Assembly (NCBI GenBank): GCA_964390625.1
Contig: CAYMID010000030.1
Location: 1-8,326, forward strand
DNA: 8,326 nt
Source: 2-12-FULL-41-16 sp964390625
GTDB lineage: Bacteria; Patescibacteriota; Patescibacteriia; Magasanikbacterales; UBA922
Reading direction: 5' to 3'
Part shown: positions 1 through 5,205 of the stretch, piece after piece
Layout: each line of letters begins with the position of its first letter
Position numbering within the stretch: the first letter of the stretch is position 1
Program-made: the position numbers and the translations under genes
The notes under the pieces: model-generated
The model's database searches: none
What the model saw: only the letters and a program-made list of their open reading frames with translations
What the model was told of the DNA's origin: nothing

Positions 1-24
1 TAATCGAGAGCTCCATACCCCCTC

Positions 25-53
25 AGTCTAGCTAATTTTGGCCCAAAAATCAA
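25..53 (-). promoter_or_regulatory. Candidate promoter firing off the left edge
   Basis: On the minus strand, TTGATT (48-53) and TAGACT (25-30) are separated by exactly 17 bp. Transcription would start near 16-20, inside a run of five G. An ATG lies at 14-16 and would begin a reading frame M-E-L-S-I leaving the window, so this could be a nearly leaderless gene. A structured RNA starting with GGGGG is also possible. The hexamers match the consensus only partly and nothing downstream is visible, so this is tentative. Confidence 0.3.
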
Positions 54-66
54 GGTTTAAATACAA

Positions 67-91
67 AAAATCCCCTATTTAAGGGGATTTT
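67..91 (-). terminator. Intrinsic terminator after the coiled-coil gene
   Basis: A perfect 10-bp inverted repeat (67-76 with 82-91) has a 5-base loop. The stem has four G:C pairs at its centre and A:T pairs at the base, so read on the minus strand it ends in a run of T that continues to base 65. It lies 16 bp after the stop of the coiled-coil gene. Its A and T flanks make it usable in either direction, and it also insulates the possible leftward transcript starting near base 18. Confidence 0.8.
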
Positions 92-106
92 CAGGCTGTT
101 TTGAGT

Positions 107-553
107 TTAAACTAGGGCTAGGCGAGCAAAAATGCGGTCATGTTTGACCAAGGTTTTACTGATCGCATTGAAGTCCTGGTATACCCGCCCTTCGAGGTCG
201 TCAAAGCGCCCAGTAAACTTTTCGTCCAGCGATTGGATTGCTCGGGTATTTTGTGTACACGCAACCTCGACATCACCCAACTTAAATTCGACACTCGAAA
301 GACGGCCTTCTACGCCAGTCAATCGGCTATCAATGCCATCGACTTTTTGTTCAAGCCGATCAAAATCTTTTTTGGCTAAAGTAAAAAACTCAGTTGTTTC
401 CTCCTGAAAAGCCTGCAGTTTATTCTCCAACCCATCGAACCTATTTTCTAACCCATCAAACTTTCGATCCAACGACACCAACTTATCCACGACATCACCA
501 ATTTTAACCACAACATCTTGGAGTGTTGGTTCTTTTTTAATTTTCTTGGTCAT
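107..553 (-). CDS. Small heptad-repeat coiled-coil protein, function unknown
   Basis: The protein has 148 residues from the ATG at 551-553. A GTG at 569-571 would add six residues (M-V-T-Y-F-C) that look unlike a natural N-terminus, so I chose the ATG, which gives MTKKIKKEP. The N-terminus is lysine-rich. Almost everything after residue 15 is amphipathic heptads: two near-identical 7-residue units (FDGLEN, FDGLEN) at about residues 32-45, then a longer series of G-[IV]-[DE]-x-[RK]-[LV] units at about 66-95. The paired units are visible in the DNA as 21-bp tandem copies around 425-466. No signal peptide, membrane segment or catalytic motif is visible. Such proteins form elongated oligomers; a structural, scaffold or adaptor role is possible but not shown. 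The gene is monocistronic, with its own promoter and terminator. The single cysteine (C98 from this start) falls at a break between heptad blocks. Confidence 0.75.
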   Translation of the reverse strand: MTKKIKKEPTLQDVVVKIGDVVDKLVSLDRKFDGLENRFDGLENKLQAFQEETTEFFTLAKKDFDRLEQKVDGIDSRLTGVEGRLSSVEFKLGDVEVACTQNTRAIQSLDEKFTGRFDDLEGRVYQDFNAISKTLVKHDRIFARLALV

Positions 554-606
554 ACAAAAGTATGTGACCACTAACTTCGGGTCTGAAGTGCGCTCTCAAT
601 GACCAA

Positions 607-637
607 ATTATAACACGCCCCTTTCGAGGCGTGTCAA
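607..637 (-). promoter_or_regulatory. Promoter of the coiled-coil gene, perfect hexamers, 19-bp spacer
   Basis: On the minus strand TTGACA (632-637) and TATAAT (607-612) both match the sigma-70 consensus in all six positions, but the spacer is 19 bp instead of the usual 17. Transcription would begin near 599-601, giving a leader of about 47 nt before the ATG at 553. An over-long spacer between good hexamers normally weakens a promoter unless an activator distorts the DNA. It lies just after the rmlD stop codon. Confidence 0.65.
613..634 (-). repeat. 22-bp dyad inside the promoter spacer: operator or rmlD terminator
   Basis: The perfect 7-bp arms ACACGCC (613-619) and GGCGTGT (628-634) are separated by 8 bp. 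One arm abuts the -10 hexamer and the other covers the last three bases of the -35 hexamer. This placement fits an operator. The same GC-rich hairpin lies 14 bp after the rmlD stop and is followed on the minus strand by TATAATTT, so it may also, or instead, end the rml transcript. The T run is poor for a terminator. Confidence 0.5.
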
Positions 638-647
638 GTGTGCACTG

Positions 648-1502
648 TTAGGCTAAATATTCGCGAAGGGCTTCTTGCCACGAGCGCTGCGCCGGGATTT
701 TTGTGGAAACAAGTGCAGATGTATGTGGACGCGCGGCTGGGCGTGGATATGCGCTCGCTGCTACCGGACGCACGGTTACATTGACATTTTTGAGGGTAAA
801 AACTTCCTGCGCCCAACCATACCAAGTACACGCGCCGCTGTTGGCACCATGATAGATGCCAGGTGCTGGGCGCGTTTCCACAATTGTGCGCGTGAGTGTG
901 GCCAAATCCGGCGCATACGTTGGGCAGCTATTTTCGTCGTCAACTACATCAAATTCAGTTTTGCCGCCCGCGGCCAAACCAAGCATGGTGTCAACAAAAC
1001 TTTTCTTCGCCCCTTCGCTCGCCGCTGCTTGCCCAAACAATTTGGACAAACGAATAATATAATACTCGCCGCCGGCCGCAGTTACTGACGCTTCGCCAAG
1101 CGCTTTGGTTTTACCGTACGCATTGACTGGCGCAACCTCGGCATTTTCATCATACCCATCGATGTCGTCACCAGCAAACACATAGTCTGATGAATAATGC
1201 ACAAACGCAATGTTACGTGCACGACACAGTGCCGCCACTACGCCTGGCGTGCGACCATTTACTTCTTCGGCCGCGGCCAACAAACTAGGGTCTTCCTCAA
1301 TTTTATCAACCGCATTCAAAGCCACTGCATTTATTACGACCTGAGGCTGAACTTGGTCCAGGACCGCAGTCACTTGCTCGGGCACGGTAATATCAATATC
1401 TTCGCGGTCATACCCAATCACTTCCCAATGTGCGCGCGCAAACTCAGTACTGAGCGCTTGCCCCAACATTCCTTTGGCCCCAAGGATCAGTACTTTTGGC
1501 AT
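648..1502 (-). CDS. rmlD: dTDP-4-dehydrorhamnose reductase (RmlD)
   Basis: This 284-residue protein has the usual length for RmlD, an extended short-chain dehydrogenase that reduces the C4 keto group of a dTDP-6-deoxy-4-ketohexose with NAD(P)H, the last step to dTDP-L-rhamnose in the cytoplasm. The Rossmann glycine motif is GAKGMLGQ at residues 8-15. NAVALNAVDKIEEDP (about 58-72) matches the family's nucleotide-binding segment, SSDYVFAG (104-111) is its active-site loop, and Y129-x3-K133 is the catalytic pair. The C-terminus (W-Q-E-A-L-R-E-Y-L) is also typical. The ATG at 1500-1502 follows the stop of the cupin gene by one base, so the two are translationally close. No Shine-Dalgarno motif precedes it. 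An alternative is a related dTDP-hexose 4-ketoreductase of different stereochemistry, which matters because no clear RmlC is present. Confidence 0.9.
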   Translation of the reverse strand: MPKVLILGAKGMLGQALSTEFARAHWEVIGYDREDIDITVPEQVTAVLDQVQPQVVINAVALNAVDKIEEDPSLLAAAEEVNGRTPGVVAALCRARNIAFVHYSSDYVFAGDDIDGYDENAEVAPVNAYGKTKALGEASVTAAGGEYYIIRLSKLFGQAAASEGAKKSFVDTMLGLAAGGKTEFDVVDDENSCPTYAPDLATLTRTIVETRPAPGIYHGANSGACTWYGWAQEVFTLKNVNVTVRPVAASAYPRPAARPHTSALVSTKIPAQRSWQEALREYLA

Positions 1503-1503
1503 A

Positions 1504-1932
1504 TTATTTTTGGTTATCAGCTAAACCTGCATCACGTACTTTTAGGTACGCTTCGTAATCCTCCAAATAATCACTGCGATCTGGACTGTAATTAGTTGAG
1601 GACAAAGCAATAATCACACAATCAGGCGAAGCGTCCTTGAATCCGTGCCACACATAATTAGGTACATAAATCGCTTGTGATGGGCCGGCTAAACGCACGT
1701 CTTCTTTTCCCTGCCCGCGGTCAATCACTGCCGTAACTGTACCTTTGGCAATAATAAACACTTCTTGTTCAACGTAATGACAGTGTTCGCCAGTTTTGGT
1801 ATCAGCGGGTAACGCATCAATATAGTACATGCGCTTGACCTCAAACGGCACCATGTCCTTGAACTCCACTGGGGTCAAATTAAACCCACGATTCGTAAAC
1901 GTTTTCCACGTAAACTGTTGGAATTCTTTCAT
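1504..1932 (-). CDS. FdtA/WxcM-type cupin, probable dTDP-keto-sugar isomerase
   Basis: This 142-residue single-domain cupin resembles the FdtA/QdtA/WxcM C-terminal family. Those enzymes move the keto group of dTDP-4-keto-6-deoxyglucose from C4 to C3. Visible family features are R-G at 15-16, VKRMYYI (32-38), the cupin histidines H50 and H52 in GEHCHYVEQE (the FdtA pattern is G-F-H-A-H), the strand SQAIYVPNYVWHGF (85-98), and the ending S-D-Y-L-E-D-Y. It is shorter than RmlC (about 180 residues), and I cannot find the RmlC pattern around its catalytic His-Asp pair. It lies between rmlB and rmlD, 8 bp after the rmlB stop and one base before the rmlD start, exactly where rmlC might sit. It therefore acts on the RmlB product, but whether it isomerises or epimerises cannot be decided from sequence. 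The family assignment is good and the exact reaction is inferred. Confidence 0.78.
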   Translation of the reverse strand: MKEFQQFTWKTFTNRGFNLTPVEFKDMVPFEVKRMYYIDALPADTKTGEHCHYVEQEVFIIAKGTVTAVIDRGQGKEDVRLAGPSQAIYVPNYVWHGFKDASPDCVIIALSSTNYSPDRSDYLEDYEAYLKVRDAGLADNQK

Positions 1933-1940
1933 ACAGTAGG

Positions 1941-2996
1941 TTAAGCCGAACGCTGCATTTGTGAATTAGATTTTTCTAAATTCGATTGAAACGCGTTCAT
2001 TTCATTGCGCTTCTTTTCCCAAATATTCTCGACCCACTCGGTGTTATTTTTGTACCACTCGATCGTCTCGGTCAAACCGCGCTCAAATTCTTCACGTGTA
2101 TATTCTGGGGCCCAGCCCAATGATTTAATTTTGCTTGCATCAATGGCGTAACGGCGGTCATGACCCGGACGGTCAGTCACATATTCAATGCGATCTTCGC
2201 CAAAGCCCATGATTCTCAGCATCATTTTGGTTAATTCCAAATTACTACGTTCATTATCCGAACCAATGTTGTACACTTCGCCTGGCGCACCTTCGCGGAG
2301 CAGTAAATCAAGCGCAGCCGCATGATCCTTGGCATGAATCCAATCACGTACATTCAAACCATCGCCGTATACTGGCACTTTTTCACCTTTCAAAAGTTTG
2401 AAAATAAAGAACGGAATTACTTTTTCCGGGAATTGATATGGACCGTAATTATTCGAACAGTGAGTTACAACCACTGGCACCTTGTGCGTGACAAAATAGG
2501 CGTTGCACATTAAATCACCGCCCGCCTTGGCCGCGGCGTATGGCATGTTTGGCCAAATTGGTGTGGACTCAGTAAATGCACCTGGGTCGTCGAGCTCGAG
2601 CGAGCCATACACTTCGTCGGTCGAAACATTAACGAATTTTTGAATCTTGTTAAACTTAACCGCATCTAAAATCATTTGAACACCAAGCGTGTTAGTCAAA
2701 ACGAATTCTTTGGCTCCACCGTGAATCGAACGGTCCACGTGTGTTTCGGCAGCAAAATTAATCACGTGCGAAATCGCGTGATCGGCCATGACTTTGTTCA
2801 AAAGGTCAAGGTCAGTAATATCACCCTGCACAAAGGTGTACCGTGGATCGTTTTCGACTGAAGTGTGATTGGCCAAATTGCCAGCGTACGTAAGTTTGTC
2901 AAAATTGACGATTTTGAGGTCTGGATACTTGGCAAGCATGTAATGGATAAAATTGCTGCCAATAAAACCAGCTCCGCCGCAGACGAGTAAATTCAT
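1941..2996 (-). CDS. rmlB: dTDP-glucose 4,6-dehydratase (RmlB)
   Basis: This cytoplasmic NAD+-dependent enzyme converts dTDP-glucose to dTDP-4-keto-6-deoxyglucose, the shared precursor of dTDP-deoxysugars. From the ATG at 2994-2996 it has 351 residues. The frame could start at a TTG at 3050, but that would add 18 residues before the Rossmann strand, so the ATG is preferred. The glycine motif GGAGFIG is at residues 7-13 and YAGN at 37-40. The catalytic T126-D127-E128 lies in STDEVYGS, Y153-x3-K157 is the SDR pair (YAAAK), SNNYGPYQFPEK is at 181-192, and DGLNVRDWIH at 212-221. All are hallmarks of RmlB rather than UDP-sugar epimerases. The C-terminal tail after about residue 325 is polar, Asn/Ser/Gln-rich and probably flexible. 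It follows the HIT gene by 73 bp and leads the rmlB-cupin-rmlD group. No rmlA is in the window. Confidence 0.95.
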   Translation of the reverse strand: MNLLVCGGAGFIGSNFIHYMLAKYPDLKIVNFDKLTYAGNLANHTSVENDPRYTFVQGDITDLDLLNKVMADHAISHVINFAAETHVDRSIHGGAKEFVLTNTLGVQMILDAVKFNKIQKFVNVSTDEVYGSLELDDPGAFTESTPIWPNMPYAAAKAGGDLMCNAYFVTHKVPVVVTHCSNNYGPYQFPEKVIPFFIFKLLKGEKVPVYGDGLNVRDWIHAKDHAAALDLLLREGAPGEVYNIGSDNERSNLELTKMMLRIMGFGEDRIEYVTDRPGHDRRYAIDASKIKSLGWAPEYTREEFERGLTETIEWYKNNTEWVENIWEKKRNEMNAFQSNLEKSNSQMQRSA

Positions 2997-3069
2997 AGTT
3001 TTGATGTTAAGTTCTCTACAGAGCCTAGCAAAAAAGGGCCCATTTTGCAACTACCCCCTACACCAAGCT

Positions 3070-3477
3070 TTAGCCTTTAAATTTGGCGGCCATTTCGGCC
3101 ACTGGTGTTTTAGTTGGGGCCTTGATAAGCGAATGCATGTTACCGCCACCATCTTTGTTCCAGCGTGGCAAAATGTGCACGTGCAAATGTGGCACTGCCT
3201 GACCACCAGCCTCACCATGATTCCAACCCACCGAAAAACCATCACAACCCATCACTTCTTGGACACGTTTCATGGCCGTTTGGACGGCTTCGTACAAAGG
3301 CCCAACTTTTTCGGTTGGCAATTCTAGTAATGTGGCCGCGTGAGTTTTGGGAATCACCACCACGTGCCCGTCAACACAGGGAAAAATATCCAGAAACGCC
3401 AACGCGTCCGGTGTTTCTACCACAGTATAGTTAGGTATCTGTCCGGCGACAATTTTACAAAAAAGACAATCAGACAT
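3070..3477 (-). CDS. HIT-family nucleotide hydrolase/transferase
   Basis: This 135-residue histidine-triad protein belongs to the Hint/Fhit-like group, which cleaves nucleoside phosphoramidates, dinucleoside polyphosphates or similar nucleotides through a histidine intermediate. The triad is H97-L-H99-V-H101, preceded by GGQAVP (91-96), which fits the usual G-Q-x-V-P-H-L-H-V-H signature. C4-x2-C7 with H46 and a triad histidine forms the zinc site seen in many bacterial HIT proteins. G37-H38 and P43-K44-x-H46 belong to the core fold. The ATG at 3475-3477 is the natural start because family members begin immediately before C-x-F-C. It is the first gene of the minus-strand cluster and has its own likely promoter, 73 bp ahead of rmlB. 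A link to sugar nucleotide metabolism is only contextual; the substrate cannot be predicted. Confidence 0.92.
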   Translation of the reverse strand: MSDCLFCKIVAGQIPNYTVVETPDALAFLDIFPCVDGHVVVIPKTHAATLLELPTEKVGPLYEAVQTAMKRVQEVMGCDGFSVGWNHGEAGGQAVPHLHVHILPRWNKDGGGNMHSLIKAPTKTPVAEMAAKFKG

Positions 3478-3507
3478 ACCGAATCACGATTTAAAACTTA
3501 TTTATTT

Positions 3508-3536
3508 ATAGTACCCGACCCAGGTTGTGCTGGCAA
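3508..3536 (-). promoter_or_regulatory. Candidate promoter for HIT-rmlB-cupin-rmlD
   Basis: On the minus strand TTGCCA (3531-3536) and TACTAT (3508-3513) have a 17-bp spacer. An A/T-only stretch follows the -10, and transcription would start near 3501, giving a leader of about 24 nt before the HIT ATG. An alternative -10, TATAAA at 3505-3510, would need a 20-bp spacer. It is the only reasonable promoter between the upstream membrane-protein stop and HIT. Confidence 0.45.
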
Positions 3537-3580
3537 ACACCCTATTTCATATTCTAAAGTAATTGGGTGTAATTACTTTA
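3537..3580 (-). repeat. Perfect 10-bp inverted repeat with a loop-complementary tail
   Basis: The arms TAAAGTAATT (3555-3564) and AATTACTTTA (3571-3580) are perfectly complementary around a 6-base loop GGGTGT (3565-3570). A further hexamer ACACCC (3537-3542) is the exact complement of the loop, 12 bases beyond the stem. The outer arm contains the stop codon of the membrane glycosyltransferase (3578-3580). On the minus-strand RNA this could be a 3'-end hairpin with a loop-tail pseudoknot. No T run follows, so it is not a standard terminator. As DNA it abuts the -35 hexamer of the HIT promoter. Confidence 0.55.
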
Positions 3581-5152
3581 ACGGCCGTCTAAATGTACGA
3601 TCGGATAAAGAGTATATCCGTCCACTATTTCTTTAGAGTCTGCAAAACGCAACTGAACTGGTTCTAACCATTCATTTATGGTTTGCAATTGAGTTGACGA
3701 CAAGGTACGGGCTACATAGTATACCGGCCACTCTCGTGCTACAAAATTTGCCGCTGCCTGACGGACCCGCGGATGATCAAAGCGCACCATTACCTGGCGC
3801 GCTGGCCAAATAAATTTATCTTCGCGCTCGGTAATTATGACTGCCTGTGGGGCGGTGTTGGCCCGTACCACATCGCGCAAAGTCGCGCCCATACGTAAAC
3901 TGTGTGTTAGTGCGGTTATACCATCAACGCCCGAATACACCGCATTTGCATTACCAATTACGAGTAGCCCCAAAATAATCGCAAACGTAATTTTTGCCTG
4001 GCTGCGTCCAATCATTGCTGCCACCAATTGGTACGCACGCACGGCAAATGGCACTAACAAAATAAAAACAGGCAACCAATACCGTGTATAGGCTACACCA
4101 ATTGTCTTAAGATCATAATTAGCGTCGCGCCAACTGCCATAATAGACCCACAAATATAGACCAACAAAAATGGTGATAGTGGCGTACACTTTTTGGGCTT
4201 TACTTAGATCCCGCCACTGCCACAAACCACGCACCAGCCAAGCCAAAGCTGGCCATACAAACCATGGCCACAACGTTATGGCATAGGTATAACCAGTAGC
4301 AACCAAGTTGCGAATAGAAAAACCAAATGGTAATAAAAGCGTCCACCAGTGTGGCACTGGTAATGACCGCGAAGTAACGTACCCGCCACCAGCACTGCCA
4401 TACCACAGTGTTGTTAAACCAAAATACATTGCCCCGATTACCACAGCAACCACTCCCCACCGGGCTACACGCGACCACGCAATCTGCTGGCGATACGCTA
4501 CGAGCACAATCAACGCGGCAATTACTACCCACAATGCTTCACTAGGTCGCACTAACACACCAAGCCCAATACTAAATGCGCCCATTACATCGTGCCACCA
4601 ACGTACGCCATTTTTTGTCGGCGGCGCAATTAACCATACCGACCCAATTAGGATAAGGGCCACAAATGGCACGTTTGGTAATAACGGTCGCGCTGCGTAA
4701 TACCACAACGGTGGCAATGATAACGAAAGAAGCAGTAAACCGCTCCGCGAAATTCCTGGAAAAATAATCTGCCACAAACGCACCGCTGCCAGCACGGCCA
4801 CAATTACCAACAATGGTGTCAAAAATGGCAGGGCCCAAACTCCTACTGCATTAATTATGCTGCCATAAAAAACTGGCAACCCCCAAAATCCTACTGGCAA
4901 ACTGTACGCCCCAAAATCAGCGAAAGAACTACGGGGGTGCAAAAATTCATTTTCAGTGCCAGCATCAAATGGATGCATTAATGCCAAATCACCGGTGCGG
5001 GCAAATTGTTGTGCATATACTGCTGTCGCAGCTTCGTCTGGTGAATTGTACACCCCAGGCACGTGCCGCGCTGGTCCAGTGTATAACCAAGTAGCCAACA
5101 CTACGGCGAGCACTGACCCCCATTTAAACCAGATAGAATTTGTCACAAGCAA
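3578..5152 (-). CDS. Polytopic membrane protein, GT-C-type glycosyltransferase candidate
   Basis: This protein of about 524 residues has a short cytoplasmic tail, a first membrane helix at about residues 10-25, a loop, roughly ten further hydrophobic segments, and a C-terminal soluble stretch of about 100 residues. The first extracytoplasmic loop carries N-S-P-D39-E40 and then A-x-x-F-A-R-T-G-D, the acidic loop arrangement of GT-C enzymes (PMT/ArnT-like) that take sugars from polyprenyl-phosphate carriers outside the membrane. RPSE at about 202-205, and Y-T-R-Y-W-L-P before a late helix, are also typical. An in-frame TGA lies three codons before residue 1 and no ATG occurs before Met59. The start must therefore be TTG (5150-5152) or GTG (5144-5146), since starting at Met59 would delete helix 1 and the acidic loop. 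It is probably part of the surface-glycan module. Donor and acceptor cannot be read from sequence, and a non-enzymatic membrane protein is not excluded. Confidence 0.72.
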   Translation of the reverse strand: MLVTNSIWFKWGSVLAVVLATWLYTGPARHVPGVYNSPDEAATAVYAQQFARTGDLALMHPFDAGTENEFLHPRSSFADFGAYSLPVGFWGLPVFYGSIINAVGVWALPFLTPLLVIVAVLAAVRLWQIIFPGISRSGLLLLSLSLPPLWYYAARPLLPNVPFVALILIGSVWLIAPPTKNGVRWWHDVMGAFSIGLGVLVRPSEALWVVIAALIVLVAYRQQIAWSRVARWGVVAVVIGAMYFGLTTLWYGSAGGGYVTSRSLPVPHWWTLLLPFGFSIRNLVATGYTYAITLWPWFVWPALAWLVRGLWQWRDLSKAQKVYATITIFVGLYLWVYYGSWRDANYDLKTIGVAYTRYWLPVFILLVPFAVRAYQLVAAMIGRSQAKITFAIILGLLVIGNANAVYSGVDGITALTHSLRMGATLRDVVRANTAPQAVIITEREDKFIWPARQVMVRFDHPRVRQAAANFVAREWPVYYVARTLSSTQLQTINEWLEPVQLRFADSKEIVDGYTLYPIVHLDGR

Positions 5153-5168
5153 GTAAAATCAGTATAAT
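5140..5168 (+). promoter_or_regulatory. Promoter for the 646-residue membrane protein
   Basis: TTGTCA (5140-5145) and a perfect TATAAT (5163-5168) are separated by 17 bp on the plus strand. Transcription would start near 5175, giving a leader of about 30 nt before the ATG at 5206. The -35 hexamer lies inside the first codons of the divergent gene. No Shine-Dalgarno motif is seen in the leader. Confidence 0.65.
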
Positions 5169-5189
5169 CGTGATATTTAGTATACCAAA
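5161..5189 (-). promoter_or_regulatory. Candidate divergent promoter overlapping the plus-strand one
   Basis: On the minus strand TATACT (5161-5166) lies 17 bp from TTTGGT (5184-5189). Its -10 shares four bases with the plus-strand TATAAT, so the two promoters would compete for one melting site. Transcription would begin near 5154, practically at the TTG start of the divergent gene. The -35 match is poor. Confidence 0.3.
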
Positions 5190-5205
5190 ATAACCTTAAT
5201 TTGCC

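Noticed and set aside
1..24. Minus-strand GGGGGTATGGAGCTC as the start of a tRNA or tmRNA.
   Set aside because: The following bases do not give a proper D-arm or the tmRNA 5' pattern, and too little sequence is available.
554..571. GTG start for the coiled-coil protein, adding M-V-T-Y-F-C.
   Set aside because: A non-ATG start with a non-conserved-looking tail; the ATG at 553 gives a natural lysine-rich N-terminus.
2997..3050. An 18-residue N-terminal extension of RmlB starting at a TTG.
   Set aside because: The Rossmann strand begins at the ATG at 2996, as in other RmlB proteins; the extension looks unlike coding sequence.
2997..3069. GCAAAA...TTTTGC inverted repeat (3028-3048) around GGGCCC, and a possible TTGCAA/TAGGCT promoter for rmlB.
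   Set aside because: The stem is only six weak pairs and the promoter -10 matches poorly. A terminator or internal promoter is possible, but neither is convincing, and both would use the same bases.
3051..3327. Plus- and minus-strand open frames overlapping the HIT gene.
   Set aside because: They are shadows of a well-supported HIT gene in other frames, with no family features of their own.
4308..4838. Open frames on both strands inside the 524-residue membrane-protein gene.
   Set aside because: They are cysteine-rich or low-complexity translations without recognisable features; the in-frame membrane protein explains the region.
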